From Malurus cyaneus samueli (lineage: Eukaryota > Chordata > Aves > Passeriformes > Maluridae): a stretch of DNA of 64,000 bases. The notes below the pieces were generated by a model. It had not been told where the DNA came from and made no database searches. It was given only the letters and a program-made list of their open reading frames with translations. This document shows positions 61,330 through 64,000 of this stretch, piece after piece. Both the position numbers and the translations under genes were made by a program. The first letter of the stretch is position 1. Each line of letters begins with the position of its first letter. Where the stretch lies: NCBI GenBank assembly GCA_009741485.1, contig CM019236.1, positions 31,110,888 to 31,174,887 of the forward strand, written 5' to 3'.

Positions 61330-61760
61330 GATGAATGCTAGGTATCCTGGCTTTATCCACACCCTTACAGTATTCCACCCCATTCAGCAAGAGGCCTCTA
61401 TTTATCTCTTTATTCGACTACAGTGCAAGAGGCTTTTCCTGCGTTTCTTGGTGTCCCTTGACAGTTCTGGCTTCAGCCGAGCTCTGAAGATTTCCAGTGT
61501 TGTTCCTGTATATGCAGTCAAGGTTTTTACATCCCTTCTTTGTAACCTCTCACAGCTGCCATTTCCTGTGCACAGCAGCTCAGCTGTGCGTGCCTGCTTA
61601 GCCAAGCCAAACTCCTGATGTGTTTGCCTGTTGTCAGTGTGGAGACCCTGCTTGTGCCCAGAGGTGGCTGCTCTTCTGTGCCTGCCAGGCTTGCTGGACA
61701 CCTCTGCCTTCCTTTCTTGCCTTCTGTGTGATCACGTCTATCACTCCCTGGCTCTTACCC
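61330..61760 (-). mobile_element. Probable ancient CR1 fragment, minus strand
   Basis: On the minus strand the stretch FRARLKPELSRDTKKRRKS resembles the CR1 ORF2 linker, where the family has a run like LARDVKKNKK. It is followed by a segment similar to the 'gggcccgctgctgaatgaggtgg' region of other CR1s (here 'cctcttgctgaatggggtgg'). It is more diverged than the other copies, and the upstream boundary is uncertain. Confidence 0.55.
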
Positions 61761-64000
61761 ATGAGACAGCTTTCCCACGGGTCGCTGTTGTATTTGTCTT
61801 GGTGGGGGCTTCATTTAGCAATACAGACACATGTGTGCCTCAATAGTGCCAAACAGGACATGTTTGATACTAACTTCAATTTTGCAGCTTTGTCGACACC
61901 CTTAACATCATCAAGTTTTGTTGTGTCTCTTGGTCAGTGTATTCCTGTAGGATGACCAAGAATGTAGAATTGAAAATAAATCATGGGGTGTCCAGACACA
62001 AATATTTCACTAACTGACTTAGTTCTTACAATTTTTTACAAATACCACCTGGGATAAAACCCATCAATCCTTTGCATTGCATTTGTGCAAAATTACCATT
62101 CTTATTTTATCCTCTGTAAAAGCTGGGGATTTGAAAGCAAAACCTTTAGTTAGGTTCAGCAGGCTACCATGCAGTAATTTTAACGTATCATTAAAATCAA
62201 AATACATGGTTTGTAACTTTTTTTTTTACATACAAAAGAAAGATTTGTTTTGTCTTAGCATCAACAAAACCTATAACAAGAGCCAGAAGCCTTACCTGAT
62301 TAAGAAGAGTTGATAATTTAACTTATGAAGGCTCTAGATGAATAGATTTTTACTGGGTAATTAAATTAAGAAACATTATATAATTAAGCTCATGGATCAT
62401 GGAGAATATTCCTTGCTATTTTTGCTGTACAATAAAAGTTGTCAGCGTATTTAATTACTGTAGCACTTTCTGGTACTTTTTGAAGTGGGAATCACCAGAC
62501 AAAATCTGAGACAAAATCTCACTGATGCAGTAGTAAATCAACCGGACTTGGTGGTATTTACACATACAGGGGGATTCACACACTATGTGTTTACAATGTT
62601 GTCTTCTGTCTTTTTTACCTTACTTTGTAAGCTGTACATATTTACTAATGACTTAGTTCTAAGCACTGCCAATACCATGATAGAAAAGGGGATGGTGAAC
62701 CAACAGGTGACCAACTTCCAGTGCAAGGTGTCTTCCATAGGATCAGTTAAAAACACAAGATATCAAGAAACACCCTAAGATACAAATTCATCAAATGAGG
62801 AAGAACATGATTTTCTTTCATTCTTTCAAGATTACAGAAAATTTCCTAATTTGCATGACATTGGAAATAGTTGTGAGGCAAAAGTGAATTTTTGTGGAAA
62901 AAGCTGAGAGCAGCCTACTTAAATATGTTGTGTCCACATGAATTTCTCCTGTGCAGTAGATGATTTTAAGAGTTCATTCACTGAACAGTTCACTTCATGT
63001 GAGTTCCTTCTTCCCTTCCCTTCAATTCAAACTGTTTAAAAATTCATAAACATACCTAATTCTATTCTGTAGCGTACTGGCAGTTACTATTTCTGGTTAT
63101 CGTTCAGACGGCCTAAACTATAAAAATCTTTCTGCAGTTATTAACAGTGCTGATCCTGTGGGTTCCTAACTGCCTTTACAAAGCTCATGTGACTCAGAAG
63201 CTATTACATAGAAGAGATTGGAGAAGGAGCAAAACATTATCATGCTGTATCATTTGAGCTGTTTAAACAGACCTCAAATCAGTCATCTCCTTGATTGTAT
63301 CACATGAGATGGCCAGTGTCATAATTGCTTCAGTTTTATTGTTTTCTTCTGCAGCTTGCAGAAGGCTTCATAGTCCCATGAGGAATGTGAGGTTTTTAGC
63401 TTTTAGATGTATCCTTTTGTTGCATTTTGTATGTCAAAATTGAGGCATTTCTCTCCTCGTGCCTCAGCAGTGGCAAGCGTTCAGTGCTGATAGATTGAAC
63501 TAGCATGATGATGTAGGTACTGTGTATAAAAATAGTCCCAGTTTTACCCAGGCAGGCTTACAGCTCCAATATACAAAAGAGAGAAAAGTTGAGAAGCAGA
63601 TACTGCTCTTCACACAAAGAGCAATGGCATAGGAACATTAGCAGCCTCATTTCAATAAATGGCTGGCTCTGTCCACTTGTATGGTTAGTACCTCTGGTCT
63701 CAATGCTGCAATCTTTCACAGGTAAAATTTCTCAGAATTTTATGTAGGATTTTTCCTGTGTCAGGACAACAAAATTGTAACTTAGTGTCATTTTGTGCCA
63801 ATTTATTTTTCGGGTTTCAAATTCTATGATAATTGTAGAACTTGTTGTTGATAAATCTATTCAGGGCATATCATCCTTGTTTTACGGGTTTTTTTCATAC
63901 TTAAAACTTAGGGATTTTTTTTTCTTTTTTTTTCTGACACTCCCACAGTATAAGAGAAGGGAGTACTCATTTGCAATTCTAGCTGTTCATTTTGCTCTGT
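61761..64000. other. Intron 1 segment to window end
   Basis: AT-rich sequence with short T-runs. The open frame at 62485-62778 has no recognisable domain. Nothing is called. Confidence 0.6.

Larger units (their letters stand above)
8961..64000 (+). other. SH3GL2: SH3GL2 intron 1 (partial)
   Basis: From the donor at 8961 to the window end I recognise no sequence encoding the next endophilin residues (the KVSEKVGGAEGTK region). The mammalian gene also has a very long first intron, so continuous intron for at least 55 kb is expected. The assignment assumes no assembly break after 10343, where a rearranged patch is present. The intron contains the LTRs, CR1 fragments and simple repeats listed separately. 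Confidence 0.75.

Overview
The window looks like avian genomic DNA, probably from a songbird-like genome. It is AT-rich and almost entirely non-coding. It carries several CR1 LINE fragments, the dominant LINE of birds, plus solo retroviral LTRs. The only protein-coding sequence I can name is the first coding exon of SH3GL2 (endophilin-A1), at 8916-8960 on the + strand, inside a strong CpG-island promoter. SH3GL2 lies on human 9p22, and human 9p corresponds to the avian Z chromosome, so the window is probably Z-linked. That last step is inference.

Layout. 1-8330 is the 5' flank of SH3GL2. It contains a ~1.5-2.2 kb segment present twice (1-2176, and 6664-8331 plus 9788-10343), a 25-N assembly gap (2177-2201), a minus-strand CR1 and a probable LTR fragment. 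8331-9290 is the CpG island, with a perfect CRE, GC boxes, a CTCGG/CGCTC-type pentanucleotide repeat and the exon. From 8961 to the window end the sequence is best read as the long first intron of SH3GL2. No second exon was recognised. This ~55 kb holds a 1,348-bp solo ERVL-like LTR with a perfect 5-bp target duplication and an internal minisatellite (20101-21448), a 400-bp solo ERVK-like LTR with a perfect 6-bp target duplication (47011-47410), five further CR1 fragments and many homopolymer and simple repeats.

Main points for a second look. (a) The duplicated promoter flank, with error-like indels beside a gap and the GC-rich exon missing from one copy, looks more like a false (haplotype or gap-fill) duplication than a biological one. 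(b) The CRE and pentanucleotide tract just upstream of the start codon are candidate regulatory variation. (c) A pair of coding-looking minus-strand segments at 27955-28391, with a plausible 118-bp intron and one in-frame stop, might be a relic of an unidentified gene. I found no convincing novel multi-gene system; this is intronic and intergenic vertebrate DNA.
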